Below are positions 18,303 to 26,232 of a DNA stretch of 64,000 bases, in pieces (position 1 is the stretch's first letter; the number at the start of each line of letters is the position of its first letter). Under the pieces are notes generated by a model. It saw nothing but the letters and a program-made list of their open reading frames with translations. It did no database searches and was not told where the DNA came from. The position numbers and the translations under genes are program-made. Source of the stretch: Anaerolineae bacterium (lineage in GTDB: Bacteria; Chloroflexota; Anaerolineae; Aggregatilineales; J027); NCBI GenBank assembly GCA_019913005.1, contig JAIOHL010000250.1:35983-99982 (forward strand), given 5' to 3'.

Positions 18303-18608
18303 ATGTCCGAAAAAAAACCAACTTATGAAGAACTGCTGCAATTGGTTGCCAATCTCCGCCAACAAATTACCGCATTGCGCCCAGAGGCTGGCACCCCCGA
18401 TGCGTTTGTGCGCGAAAATGCGCTGCGTATGATTGACCATATGGTGCCGGAAATCCGTGAGGCCCAAATGCGTAGCACTTCCAAGCTGCCGCCTCTGCCA
18501 ACGGAACATACTGAAGGGGATAAAGCGAGGGATGTGTCCGCTACGATGCGCGATACCCTGCCTGCTCTACCTAAAACCGCACCATTGAAAAAACCCGATT
18601 CGAAGTAA
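18303..18608 (+). CDS. Small hypothetical protein with N-terminal coiled-coil
   Basis: 101 residues, ATG 18303 after GAGGGG. The first 25 residues (YEELLQLVANLRQQITAL) have heptad spacing typical of a short coiled coil. The rest is Pro/Lys-rich and probably disordered. No signal peptide and no known motif. It follows the GGDEF gene by 28 bases in the same direction, so it may be a partner in that operon. Confidence 0.6.
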   Translation: MSEKKPTYEELLQLVANLRQQITALRPEAGTPDAFVRENALRMIDHMVPEIREAQMRSTSKLPPLPTEHTEGDKARDVSATMRDTLPALPKTAPLKKPDSK

Positions 18609-18688
18609 ATTGAGGGGGTGGAATCTAGCTGAGTCGAGCAGAAATCCTATCCGAATGTAGACTAGTCGAATATGACAGGTGAAAATCT

Positions 18689-19864
18689 ATGTTTGCCAGA
18701 CAACGACGACCCATAACCGCACTAGATGGCACAGAACCATCTGTCCGCCTCGTAAAACATCCCTCAGCTTTGAACCCATCGGGTAATCCGCTTTTACAGT
18801 TTGCCCCGCATGGGAATACACCTTTGACCACCTCTCTCGTGCAGCAGCTACAGCGCACACATGGCAATCGCTATGTCACCGTATTAGCTGAACGCAATCG
18901 AAATGCAGTGCCGGAAATACAGCGGACGTGCGCCTGTGGTGGGACATGCGACCATTGCCAAGAGGAAGACGAAGGATTGGTTAACCGCAGCATCATTCAA
19001 AGAGAATTGCCCTTTGAATCATCCCCTTTTGCTGGCGGCCCACAGGACGATAAAAAAGCCCCAGAAGGGTTCTGTACGCCCTTTGAATCCGATTGGGAAC
19101 TAATCGCCGCCAAAGCCAAAATGACGACAGTTTTATTACCTTATTTGCTGGAAAAGTATGGGATGGATACTTTTCTGTTGTATCTAGACTATTTGACCTC
19201 ACCCAGCAGCGGTGCGAAACTTTTTACCGATGAGGAGAGTGCGTTTGTAAAATCCTACGCCTATTCCCCTGATACAACGGATGAAGTCGTAAAAATTGTC
19301 GAGGAAATCAAAAAGGCCATCCCCGGTAAGGTTAAACTGGAAGATTTACCCCCCGGCGTGGAAGTCCGTATGAATATTCAGGACTTTTTGGGTGAGGAGG
19401 GATTAAGTCGCCAGACGAATTATGATCATGTGGACGAAGCTCCCGGCGTAACGGCTGGTGGGGTTGGCTCATCGGATTTCGGCGATGATTATCGTCAGAT
19501 AAGCGGATATGTCGTATTTGTACGTGAAGTGGATGGTAGCGGCAAAACCACCGTCTCCATGACCACCGAAATTAGTTTCACCGTTGCGGATGCGATTGAT
19601 TTTTGCCCCGGGGATGCAGGGTTGCCAGAGGAACAAAAAGCGACTTTGCCCTTGAGTCGTTTAGAAGCCAGCGGCGCTGCCTTCGATCGTCCTTTTGTTG
19701 TGACATTTGAGCGCAATAGTGGGCAGCCAGTCCCAATAGACCCAGATCTGTTCCAAAGCGGAACGCCCAATGGCACAACGGGTTCATTGGATACCCCTAA
19801 TGATGAAACCGGTATGGCGTGGAATGAATGGTTTGAGAGCGCCTCGGATACGCTTTTCTCATGA
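18689..19864 (+). CDS. Protein with eCIS-cargo-like N-terminal motifs, unknown C-terminal domain
   Basis: 391 residues. The N-terminal 110 residues resemble the leader of proteins linked to extracellular contractile injection systems: VQQLQRTHGNRYV matches the recurrent LQR-x-x-GN-x-x-V motif, and IQRTCACGGTCDHCQEEDEG matches their Cys cluster followed by QR repeats (SIIQREL). The HExxH site of DUF4157 proteins is absent. Residues 120-391 form a globular part (SGYVVFVREVDGSGKTTVSM, DAIDFCPGDAG, ASGAAFDRPFVVTFER) that I do not recognise. No sheath, tube or baseplate gene lies in this window, so it would be an orphan cargo or a look-alike. The start has only a weak ribosome site. Confidence 0.75.
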   Translation: MFARQRRPITALDGTEPSVRLVKHPSALNPSGNPLLQFAPHGNTPLTTSLVQQLQRTHGNRYVTVLAERNRNAVPEIQRTCACGGTCDHCQEEDEGLVNRSIIQRELPFESSPFAGGPQDDKKAPEGFCTPFESDWELIAAKAKMTTVLLPYLLEKYGMDTFLLYLDYLTSPSSGAKLFTDEESAFVKSYAYSPDTTDEVVKIVEEIKKAIPGKVKLEDLPPGVEVRMNIQDFLGEEGLSRQTNYDHVDEAPGVTAGGVGSSDFGDDYRQISGYVVFVREVDGSGKTTVSMTTEISFTVADAIDFCPGDAGLPEEQKATLPLSRLEASGAAFDRPFVVTFERNSGQPVPIDPDLFQSGTPNGTTGSLDTPNDETGMAWNEWFESASDTLFS

Positions 19865-19980
19865 TGATAAAGGGCCTTGTTCATCAGGGAATCGCCGGGA
19901 TAGAAGGTGTTAGATAACCAACTAACGGCTAAATCACATGCGATCTACAGGTCGTGTAGTTGACGCACCAACTGAAAAAA

Positions 19981-20109
19981 GGAAGTGGTCGAATAGCCGC
20001 CTCAATTGGGGTGGCTTTTTTGTTACCTGTTGCGGAAAAAGGCATTTTTGTGCGTGGGTAATCTCGGATATACTTCATCCCATGTACAAAGTAGCTTACC
20101 TCGCCTGAC
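19981..20109 (+). repeat. Direct repeat, copy 1 (non-coding, with terminator)
   Basis: Matches 21580-21712 closely, from GGAAGTGGTC through the hairpin-T6 terminator to CCTCGC(C/T)TGACATA. It continues into the sigma-factor coding part after a deletion, so a whole upstream-plus-gene segment was duplicated. Confidence 0.8.
19996..20021 (+). terminator. Rho-independent terminator
   Basis: GCCGCC pairs with GGTGGC (one wobble) around TCAATTGG, followed by six T. It lies about 130 bases after the 18689-19864 gene and is duplicated at 21593. Confidence 0.75.
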
Positions 20110-20116
20110 ATAGATA

Positions 20117-20389
20117 GAGCGATTGGCAGTTCTGGCTCAACAGGGTGATAAAGATGCGTTTATGGCCCTTCATAATCGCTATCTGGCAAAGGTGTTTAAC
20201 CGGGTCAAAAGCCGAGTGCCACCTCAAGATGCGGAGGATGTGACGCCGGAAGCATTTGTGGCGGTGGTGCGCTCCTTACCAAATTTGACCGCAGAGACCG
20301 TGTTCAACAGCACTACATGGCAAAAACAGGACGATCCTATCCTGATACAGAATACTGGAGGTCGTACAGGCCTGTATGTGAAAAGTTAA
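20117..20389 (+). pseudogene. Remnant of a duplicated ECF sigma factor
   Basis: In frame it matches residues 8-60 of the intact ECF sigma factor at 21883: LAQQGDKDAF, NRYLAKVFNRVKSRVPPQDAEDVT. The first codons and start are missing (the DNA jumps from the repeat block straight to codon 9 or so), the stretch after FVAVVRSLPN is scrambled, and region 4, which reads the -35 element, is gone. The frame is open for 88 codons from a TTG, but a working sigma factor is not possible. Confidence 0.8.
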
Positions 20390-20483
20390 TAGTTGACTTG
20401 TGCTCATATCAGCTTTCGAATAGACTGTTCAGCATAGGTGGGGAAACCTAACGTCGTTCCTAAATCATTAAGAGGATACCCCT

Positions 20484-21566
20484 ATGTTGAAGAAGTCTAT
20501 TGTTTTCCTATTGGTAGTGTTCAGTCTCGTTGTCATTCTCCCCACAGATCGGCCCGCCGCCGCCCGCCAAACCACCCCCGATGCCCAGTTCCGTCTCATA
20601 CAGATGATTTTGCCCCAAGCCGATGTCTGGCTTGATGGGGAAGTCATTTGGTCTGGCCTCCATTATGTCATCACCTCCGATTCGGCAGTGATTGAGCCGG
20701 GGGCACATATCATCGCTATCTCCGCCGCAGGTTCGACTGAGCCAATCGCATCGGTTGACCTCGAAGTGGAAGAGGGTCATCTATATACAATTGCCACGAT
20801 GGGTGAATATGAAACCCCGACACCGGAGTTGGTGGTCATTGACGAAACGACAGTGCTGGCGAATTATCAAGACACGGGCAGCAATGCCATTATTATTCAA
20901 AATGGGTCGGGTGCGCCGCCTGTGGATGTGTTTTTTGTGGACACTATCGTGATTACCGAGTTGGGGTTTGGAGAATATGGAATCGCCGCAGCGCCATTAG
21001 GCCTGTTTCATGCGGGTGCGACGGCAGTCGGTCAGCCGGACAGTGTGCTGTTTGAGTCCGAGTATTTTGCTGTACCGGGAACCACCGCGATTGCCTATTT
21101 AACGGGTACGTTCCCCGATATTCGGCGTAATTTCTTCACGTCCACACAGGACAATATGCCGGACTATCTGCTTGCTAGTGCCGCCCTACCGGAAAGCCGG
21201 GTTTCGGTATTGGTAGATTTGTTGACGACGGCGGGGTTGCTGGAACTTCTCGACCAAGGGGAGTTTACCTTGTTCGCGCCCAACAATGCCGCCTTTGCAG
21301 CCCAAACCGATGGTCTATTTAATCTGGATGACCCGACGACATTGGCGGAAGTGATGAGCTACCATATCGTGCCGGAATATCTTTCGCCCAATGATTTGGT
21401 GGGTGAACACGCCATCACCTCGCTAAATGGAGCGACACTGGATGTTGCCTATACTCCCGGAGAATCATTTACGGTCAATGGGATCGCCAATCTGGTGCTG
21501 CAATTCCGCGTAGGCAACGGCATCATCTATTTGATTGATACGGTTCTCGCGCCGCCAACCGAATAA
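20484..21566 (+). CDS. Secreted DUF4397 plus fasciclin (FAS1) domain protein
   Basis: 360 residues, ATG 20484 after AGAGGA. Signal peptide to about AAARQ. Residues 35-225 fit the DUF4397 beta-sandwich pattern (QADVWLDGEVIWSGLHY, EPGAHIIAISAAGS, VDVFFVD). Residues 225-360 form one FAS1 domain with the H1-like GEFTLFAPNNAAFAA and H2-like MSYHIVPEYLS boxes. FAS1 domains mediate adhesion between cells or to matrix. Expected at the cell surface or released; no anchor is visible beyond the signal peptide. It sits between the two sigma-factor copies and has its own terminator. Confidence 0.88.
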   Translation: MLKKSIVFLLVVFSLVVILPTDRPAAARQTTPDAQFRLIQMILPQADVWLDGEVIWSGLHYVITSDSAVIEPGAHIIAISAAGSTEPIASVDLEVEEGHLYTIATMGEYETPTPELVVIDETTVLANYQDTGSNAIIIQNGSGAPPVDVFFVDTIVITELGFGEYGIAAAPLGLFHAGATAVGQPDSVLFESEYFAVPGTTAIAYLTGTFPDIRRNFFTSTQDNMPDYLLASAALPESRVSVLVDLLTTAGLLELLDQGEFTLFAPNNAAFAAQTDGLFNLDDPTTLAEVMSYHIVPEYLSPNDLVGEHAITSLNGATLDVAYTPGESFTVNGIANLVLQFRVGNGIIYLIDTVLAPPTE

Positions 21567-21882
21567 TCTCAGCACGTTGGAAGTGGTCAAAAGGCCGCCT
21601 CAATCGGGGTGGCTTTTTTGTTGCCTGTTGCAGAAAAAAGGCATTTTTGTGCATGGCTAATCTCGGATATACTTCATACCATCTGCAAAGCAGTTTACCT
21701 CGCTTGACATATAGGGAGCACTTTATCAATTAGATGGGTCTATTGCTACGTGCTCAATCCAATTTGGGATAGTCAAGAGGAGAATTACTGTAAAGTTTTT
21801 GAATTGTTTATGAACTTTAGAAATTTCCAACTTTTTGCAACCCGTTTTGGCTGGCTTTTACGACAAAAGGAACAGCAAGAAA
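21567..21882. other. Intergenic region with terminator, repeat copy 2 and sigma-factor promoter
   Basis: Holds repeat copy 2 (21580-21712) with its terminator, then about 170 bases of AT-rich leader for the ECF sigma gene. A TTGACA at 21704-21709 is a possible -35, but no clear -10 follows at 17 bases. Confidence 0.5.
21593..21619 (+). terminator. Terminator of the fasciclin gene
   Basis: GCCGCC/GGTGGC stem with a TCAATCGG loop and six T, 27 bases past the stop. Same element as at 19996. Confidence 0.8.
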
Positions 21883-22437
21883 ATGATTAACCGAGATGCC
21901 AGCGACGAGCAATTGGTAGCGCTGGCTCAACAAGGTGATAAAGAGGCGTTTATAGCCCTCTATAACCGCTATCTGGCAAAGGTGTTTAATCGGGTCAAAA
22001 GCCGAGTGCCACCTCAAGATGCGGAGGATGTGACACAAGAGGCATTTGTAGCGATGGTGCGCTCCCTGCCAAAATTTGAACGGCGGGCCAAGTTCAATAC
22101 ATGGCTCTACACTATCGTCAACCGCCAGATTGCTGATTATTACCGCCGACGGGGCAAGGGTGGCAATCCGGGTGGCGAAGTCAGTCTTGAGGATGTTGAA
22201 CATACGGCGCGGGCAGGATTATATGAGACGGATTCTTTAGGCGAACGAGGGTTGATCCAAAAAGCGCTGCATACCCTCCCCGAACATTATCAGGAAATTA
22301 TCATGCTGCGCTTTGCCGATGGCCTGAGTTTCCAAGAAATTGCGGATGAACGGGGACAAACTTTGGATGCAGTTAAATCGCTGTATCGGCGGGCGATTGA
22401 AGCGCTACGGGATCAAGTCGGTGGAACTATACATTAA
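21883..22437 (+). CDS. ECF-type RNA polymerase sigma factor
   Basis: 184 residues from ATG 21883 (AAGGA upstream; the frame extends to an ATG at 21835). Region 2: LVALAQQGDKEAFIALYNRYL, DAEDVTQEAFVAM, and FNTWLYTIVNRQIADYYRR for core binding and -10 melting. Region 4: LIQKALHTLPEHYQEIIMLRFADGLSFQEIADERGQTLDAVKSLYRRAIEALR for -35 recognition. Full length for an ECF factor. The next gene, 12 bases on, encodes a small membrane protein that may be its anti-sigma factor, and a PrsW-type protease lies 2 kb further in the same direction. It directs transcription of an unknown regulon. Confidence 0.92.
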   Translation: MINRDASDEQLVALAQQGDKEAFIALYNRYLAKVFNRVKSRVPPQDAEDVTQEAFVAMVRSLPKFERRAKFNTWLYTIVNRQIADYYRRRGKGGNPGGEVSLEDVEHTARAGLYETDSLGERGLIQKALHTLPEHYQEIIMLRFADGLSFQEIADERGQTLDAVKSLYRRAIEALRDQVGGTIH

Positions 22438-22449
22438 AAGAGGTGCGGC

Positions 22450-22887
22450 GTGACAAACACCGAACGAGACAATGAATTGGCGGCTCTGACCGATGCCGTA
22501 TTGGAAGGAAGACCGATGAGCGCTTCAACAACTACCCGCGACTTGGAACGGGTGATTATTCAACTGCGTGATGTCATTGACCCCGATACGCCGCCTGACC
22601 CCGGCTATAGTATGCGGCTGTCGGGGCGCTTGGGGCAGGAATTTGATTTGCTGCAACGCCCTAAGGTACGCAAATGGCCCAATCAACGCATGGTGCAATT
22701 GGTCGGCATGGCAGCAGCGCTGATTGTCGTGCTGGGGATTGGTATATTGTATTCTGGTGGAGATGATGGAAGCCGCCTACCGGGAACAGGCGATGGCCCC
22801 TTAAGCCTCGTTGCGATAGTTGTACTGGCTGTAGTCGCAGTCGGACTGGGAAGCGCGGTGTTGCTTTTGATGAAGCGGCGACGGTAA
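22450..22887 (+). CDS. Two-TM membrane protein, putative anti-sigma factor
   Basis: 145 residues; GTG start at 22450 after GAGGTG, 12 bases behind the sigma gene. The first 85 residues are charged and soluble (residues 1-80 hold LRDVIDPDTPPDPGYSMRLSGRL), then TM1 (about 84-105), a short Gly/Asp-rich external loop, TM2 (118-140) and a KRRR tail. The position right behind an ECF sigma gene and a cytoplasmic N-terminus with a membrane anchor fit an anti-sigma factor, which would hold the sigma factor at the membrane. It has no Cys, so it is not of the zinc-binding type, and no family motif proves the role. Confidence 0.7.
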   Translation: MTNTERDNELAALTDAVLEGRPMSASTTTRDLERVIIQLRDVIDPDTPPDPGYSMRLSGRLGQEFDLLQRPKVRKWPNQRMVQLVGMAAALIVVLGIGILYSGGDDGSRLPGTGDGPLSLVAIVVLAVVAVGLGSAVLLLMKRRR

Positions 22888-22899
22888 TCGAATCCCCTC

Positions 22900-22940
22900 A
22901 AATGACCCCCTTTCTGATTGTCGGGGAATTGGGGTTATTT
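22900..22940 (+). terminator. Possible terminator after the sigma/anti-sigma pair
   Basis: AAATGACCCC and GGGGTTATTT can pair (one mismatch) across a 21-base loop, 13 bases past the stop. There is no strong T run. Confidence 0.4.
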
Positions 22941-23123
22941 GATCTCAATCTAGCCATTTAATCACTGAAACAAGGGAGATAATCCTTTGTTGATTTTTGC
23001 GTATATCCCCTCTATCCCCCATCTGTGATAAATCAGACCAAGTTGCGTTCATTAATCATAGACAGCCAAGTGCATGGATAGGACTTCAAATGATCCTCAA
23101 ACGCAAAAAAGGAAGGGGAACGC

Positions 23124-24170
23124 ATGAAATCGCTTGTACGATTCGTCGGGTTAACAATCATCCTCTCGATCTTGATGCTGGGTTTGCCAATAACCCATGC
23201 ACAGGATTTCCCCGAAATCAAACCAGTCTGTTTTGAGTTTGAACGGCTACCCCTCGGCATGACGTATCATGTCGGAGATAGCTTCGCCGTAACGGGTGCT
23301 ACGGTTGAGGCGCAGGAGTTTCAATGGTCTGATGGCACTCTTTTCCCTGACGGCGAGGCCACCGTCGAAAATGGTGGCATGGCAGGTGGGAATGGCTATG
23401 AAATCCACACCAACAATATCAATTTGCAGTTCAAATTGGATGCCCCCGTTGATGGCCTAATCCTGCTATACGGCGCGTATGGCGGTAATCTAAACTTGGA
23501 AATCAATGGTGATTTCATCAACACCCCAGATTTTCCGAGTCTACATGGAGCGTCGCTTGGGGGCGTCAACATCTACGTAGATGACATCAATGGAACGCTA
23601 GGCCGACTCATTCTCGAAGGTACGATTGAATATTTCCGCATCGGGGGGCAAGAATTCTGGTTCGATGATCCCTGCGGCGGACCTCCTCCCGGTGAGTGTG
23701 TCAACTTTGAAAGCCTCTCCCTCGGCAGTAATTTCGTAGTGGGGGATACCTTTAGCGATGCTGGTGTCAACATGACCGTCGTGGATTTTTATTGGACTGG
23801 TGGCGGGGTTGCCAGCGGGGGGTTCGCTGAGATAGGTGCTTCTGGTGCAGCAGGCGGCAGCGGCCAAGAACTGATTGTGAACAATGTCAGTATCGCCTTC
23901 GATTTTGGCAGCCCAGTCAGCTTTGTCTCACTCCGGTTCGGCGAATATGGGGGCAACGTGAATATCGAAATCAATGGAGACTTTCGGAATGAGGATGACT
24001 TTGCCAAGATTCATAATCAGGTGATTGGGGGAGTCACCGTCTTGGTCGGTAATGGGTTTGGCAATGACACGGGCATGATTGTCCTCGTTGGCGTCGTCAA
24101 CACCTTTTCCATTGGGGGGCAGGAATTTTTCATAGATGAGGTGTGTTACTGCGCCGATGGTAAGCGGTAA
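23124..24170 (+). CDS. Secreted protein made of two tandem repeats, unknown function
   Basis: 348 residues, ATG 23124 after GGAAGGGG. Signal peptide to about THAQD. Two repeats of about 155 residues (about 30-180 and 192-345) align along their length: VCFEFERLPLG / ECVNFESLSLG, LLYGAYGGNLNLEINGDF / LRFGEYGGNVNIEINGDF, GTIEYFRIGGQEFWFDD / GVVNTFSIGGQEFFIDE. Each looks like a beta-sandwich. The second has extra Cys at the end (VCYCADG). No known family recognised. It lies between the putative anti-sigma gene and the PrsW fusion, so it could be part of the same regulon. Confidence 0.78.
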   Translation: MKSLVRFVGLTIILSILMLGLPITHAQDFPEIKPVCFEFERLPLGMTYHVGDSFAVTGATVEAQEFQWSDGTLFPDGEATVENGGMAGGNGYEIHTNNINLQFKLDAPVDGLILLYGAYGGNLNLEINGDFINTPDFPSLHGASLGGVNIYVDDINGTLGRLILEGTIEYFRIGGQEFWFDDPCGGPPPGECVNFESLSLGSNFVVGDTFSDAGVNMTVVDFYWTGGGVASGGFAEIGASGAAGGSGQELIVNNVSIAFDFGSPVSFVSLRFGEYGGNVNIEINGDFRNEDDFAKIHNQVIGGVTVLVGNGFGNDTGMIVLVGVVNTFSIGGQEFFIDEVCYCADGKR

Positions 24171-24232
24171 TAGACCCACACCGGCAATGGGCTAAAAATT
24201 GCCAAATCAGATGAGATTGTTCACAATAGTGG

Positions 24233-24264
24233 GGGAGTGACTGCAAATCGCTCCCTAATTTTTT
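24233..24264 (+). terminator. Terminator after the two-repeat protein
   Basis: GGGAGTGA pairs with TCGCTCCC (one G-T) across a 7-base loop, followed by TAATTTTTT. This separates the PrsW gene transcriptionally from the genes before it. Confidence 0.75.
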
Positions 24265-24302
24265 GGCATTGACCGAATGTTATTGTGGACGACTCCCTGA
24301 TT

Positions 24303-26075
24303 ATGAATACCAATGAACTGATTGCGTACATCATTGCCATCGGTATCCCCGTTTTGGCGATTTACATGATTGATGCGTTTGACCTTTTCGGCACGGGCAA
24401 GATTAGCACTGTGCTGATGTGTATTGGGTGGGGGGCGATTGGTGCGTTTGGTGCGGCCTACTACATCAATACCTCGATTGTCGGGGATATTGGCCTCAAT
24501 TATTTGGTGCGGTTTGGGGCCCCGGTCATCGAAGAAATCCTGAAATCCCTGATTTTGATTTACCTGATTCAGCGACCCACCTTCCGTTATGTCGTGGATG
24601 GGGCGACGTATGGTTTTGGCGCGGGCATTGGTTTTGCCGTCGCCGAAAATATCAGCTATCTCTCTAGCACCGAAGCCAGCCTATCACTTGCCATCAGTCG
24701 CGTGTTATCGGCCTCCTTGATGCACGCTACTGCCAGCGCGATGGTCGGGATTTCATTAGGTCGTATCCGCCGCTCGCATGACCGTGAAAAATTCACATGG
24801 CCTATCGTCGGTATTATCACGGCGATTGCTATCCATGTCGTGTTTAACAATGCCGTGCTTTCGCTGTCCGGTTCATTGATGCTGCTCGTCGCGGTAGGGA
24901 TTGGCTTGGGGGGTGGTTTCCTCATTGCCAACCTGATTGGTCAGGGCTTGAGCCAAGAGAAGAAACGTTTTGCCGAAACATTGGGGTTAAGTGTCGGAGT
25001 CACCGCCGCCGAAACCAAAGCCGTGCAAAAACTCGGCAGTCAGCAAATTGAGCAGTTGCTGTCTGAATTGGGCAAATTTTTCGGTGAAGAAAAGGTCAAA
25101 CCGATTCGCCGCCTGTTTGTTGCCCAAGCCAACATCGGGATTTTGAGAAATAATCTGCGAAATCCGACCTCTGACCGATTGCGTGAGGCGTGGGAAGCCG
25201 ATATTGCCAAACTGCGCGAGGAAATTGACGAAATCCGCAACGAACTCGGCGTATACATTATGTCGTTTATCCGCAATGTGTTCCCGCCTGAAGATACAGG
25301 CATCTGGGATCAGTTGACGGATGGTATTGGCGAATATGACCCCGAACACGTCCACCGCTTTGATGTATTTATGAATTTGTCGCAGCGCACCAAGACGGTT
25401 GACCCTCAAGAATTGGTACGTCGCGCCGACAGTCTCAAGCGCGTGTCCATTTTTTCAAGTGTGCCCCTCCCAGAACTGGAAAATCTAAGCCGCGCCCTTG
25501 TACCCCGTCGTTATGTTGATGGTCAGGTGTTGTTCGATCAGGGGGATGAAGGCGACGCGATGTACCTGATTGAGAAGGGCAGTCTCAGTATTTATGCGAT
25601 TGACAGCGAACGACGCGAAAAATATATCCGCAGTTTTGAAGCCGGGATGCCATTTGGCGAATTGGCCTTGATGGATGGGCAGCCCCGTTCGGCCCGTGCG
25701 CGTGCGACCAGCAGCTTGCAGGTGTTGATGCTGCCTCGCCAACAGTTTAATATGTTCATCCAATCGCGCCCCCAAGTCATTTTGGAAGTGCTGCGTTTCT
25801 TGGCGGAGAAAGTGCGTTTCACCACCCGTACCCTTGAAGAAAGCGCGAACTGGGCCAGTCAAATTCAGAAAGGCGAGTTTGATAAAGCCAATCTGTTGGA
25901 GCAAGTCCCCGCCGCAAAGGTGGTGCCAGTGAGCGAACTGCCGGATGAAAATGCCCCGGACCCGATGGCGATGGATGAGGATGCCCCAGCGACGATTAGC
26001 GGGATGTTCTTGCGCGTGCAGCAGGCCCTCGAAAAACGCGATGCTGATCGTGCCGCCGAGGAGAAGAAGGAATAG
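24303..26075 (+). CDS. PrsW-family membrane protease fused to a cyclic-nucleotide-binding domain
   Basis: 590 residues from ATG 24303 (GTG at 24285 also possible; neither has a clear ribosome site). Residues 1-215 are multi-TM with all PrsW landmarks: VIEEILKS (Glu77, Glu78, Lys81), DGATYGFGAGIGFAVAENISY (Glu115), LMHATASAMVG (His141) and AIHVVFNN (His178). A coiled, charged stretch (220-380) follows, then a cNMP domain (about 390-500) whose phosphate-binding cassette FGELALMDGQPRSARA is intact, including the Arg. The last 90 residues are acidic. In Bacillus PrsW starts cleavage of the anti-sigma factor RsiW. Here the soluble domain could make such cleavage depend on a cyclic nucleotide. The cNMP part and the stretch after it resemble the protein at 38036. 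Confidence 0.9.
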   Translation: MNTNELIAYIIAIGIPVLAIYMIDAFDLFGTGKISTVLMCIGWGAIGAFGAAYYINTSIVGDIGLNYLVRFGAPVIEEILKSLILIYLIQRPTFRYVVDGATYGFGAGIGFAVAENISYLSSTEASLSLAISRVLSASLMHATASAMVGISLGRIRRSHDREKFTWPIVGIITAIAIHVVFNNAVLSLSGSLMLLVAVGIGLGGGFLIANLIGQGLSQEKKRFAETLGLSVGVTAAETKAVQKLGSQQIEQLLSELGKFFGEEKVKPIRRLFVAQANIGILRNNLRNPTSDRLREAWEADIAKLREEIDEIRNELGVYIMSFIRNVFPPEDTGIWDQLTDGIGEYDPEHVHRFDVFMNLSQRTKTVDPQELVRRADSLKRVSIFSSVPLPELENLSRALVPRRYVDGQVLFDQGDEGDAMYLIEKGSLSIYAIDSERREKYIRSFEAGMPFGELALMDGQPRSARARATSSLQVLMLPRQQFNMFIQSRPQVILEVLRFLAEKVRFTTRTLEESANWASQIQKGEFDKANLLEQVPAAKVVPVSELPDENAPDPMAMDEDAPATISGMFLRVQQALEKRDADRAAEEKKE

Positions 26076-26094
26076 TAGCCGTGTAACGGATTGA

Positions 26095-26125
26095 CAGGCC
26101 GCCCTGCAAAATGGACGGCCTTTTT
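26095..26125 (+). terminator. Terminator after the PrsW fusion gene
   Basis: AGGCCGCCC and GGACGGCCT pair with one mismatch, then TTTTTA. It starts 20 bases past the stop codon. Confidence 0.8.
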
Positions 26126-26232
26126 ATTTCCCATGTCACACAAATGTGGGGGACCTTTTAATCTATGCTATACTGGGATTAACGGAGGGGTAATTTATTG
26201 GACAAATAAATTAATGGGTGAAGGAATAGCCA

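Larger units (their letters stand above)
19865..20483. other. Region of about 620 bases holding a terminator and a decayed sigma-factor copy
   Basis: Contains the terminator at 19996-20021, a block (19981-20109) repeated at 21580-21712, the ECF sigma remnant at 20117-20389, and the leader of the fasciclin gene. No other coding sequence seen. Confidence 0.7.
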
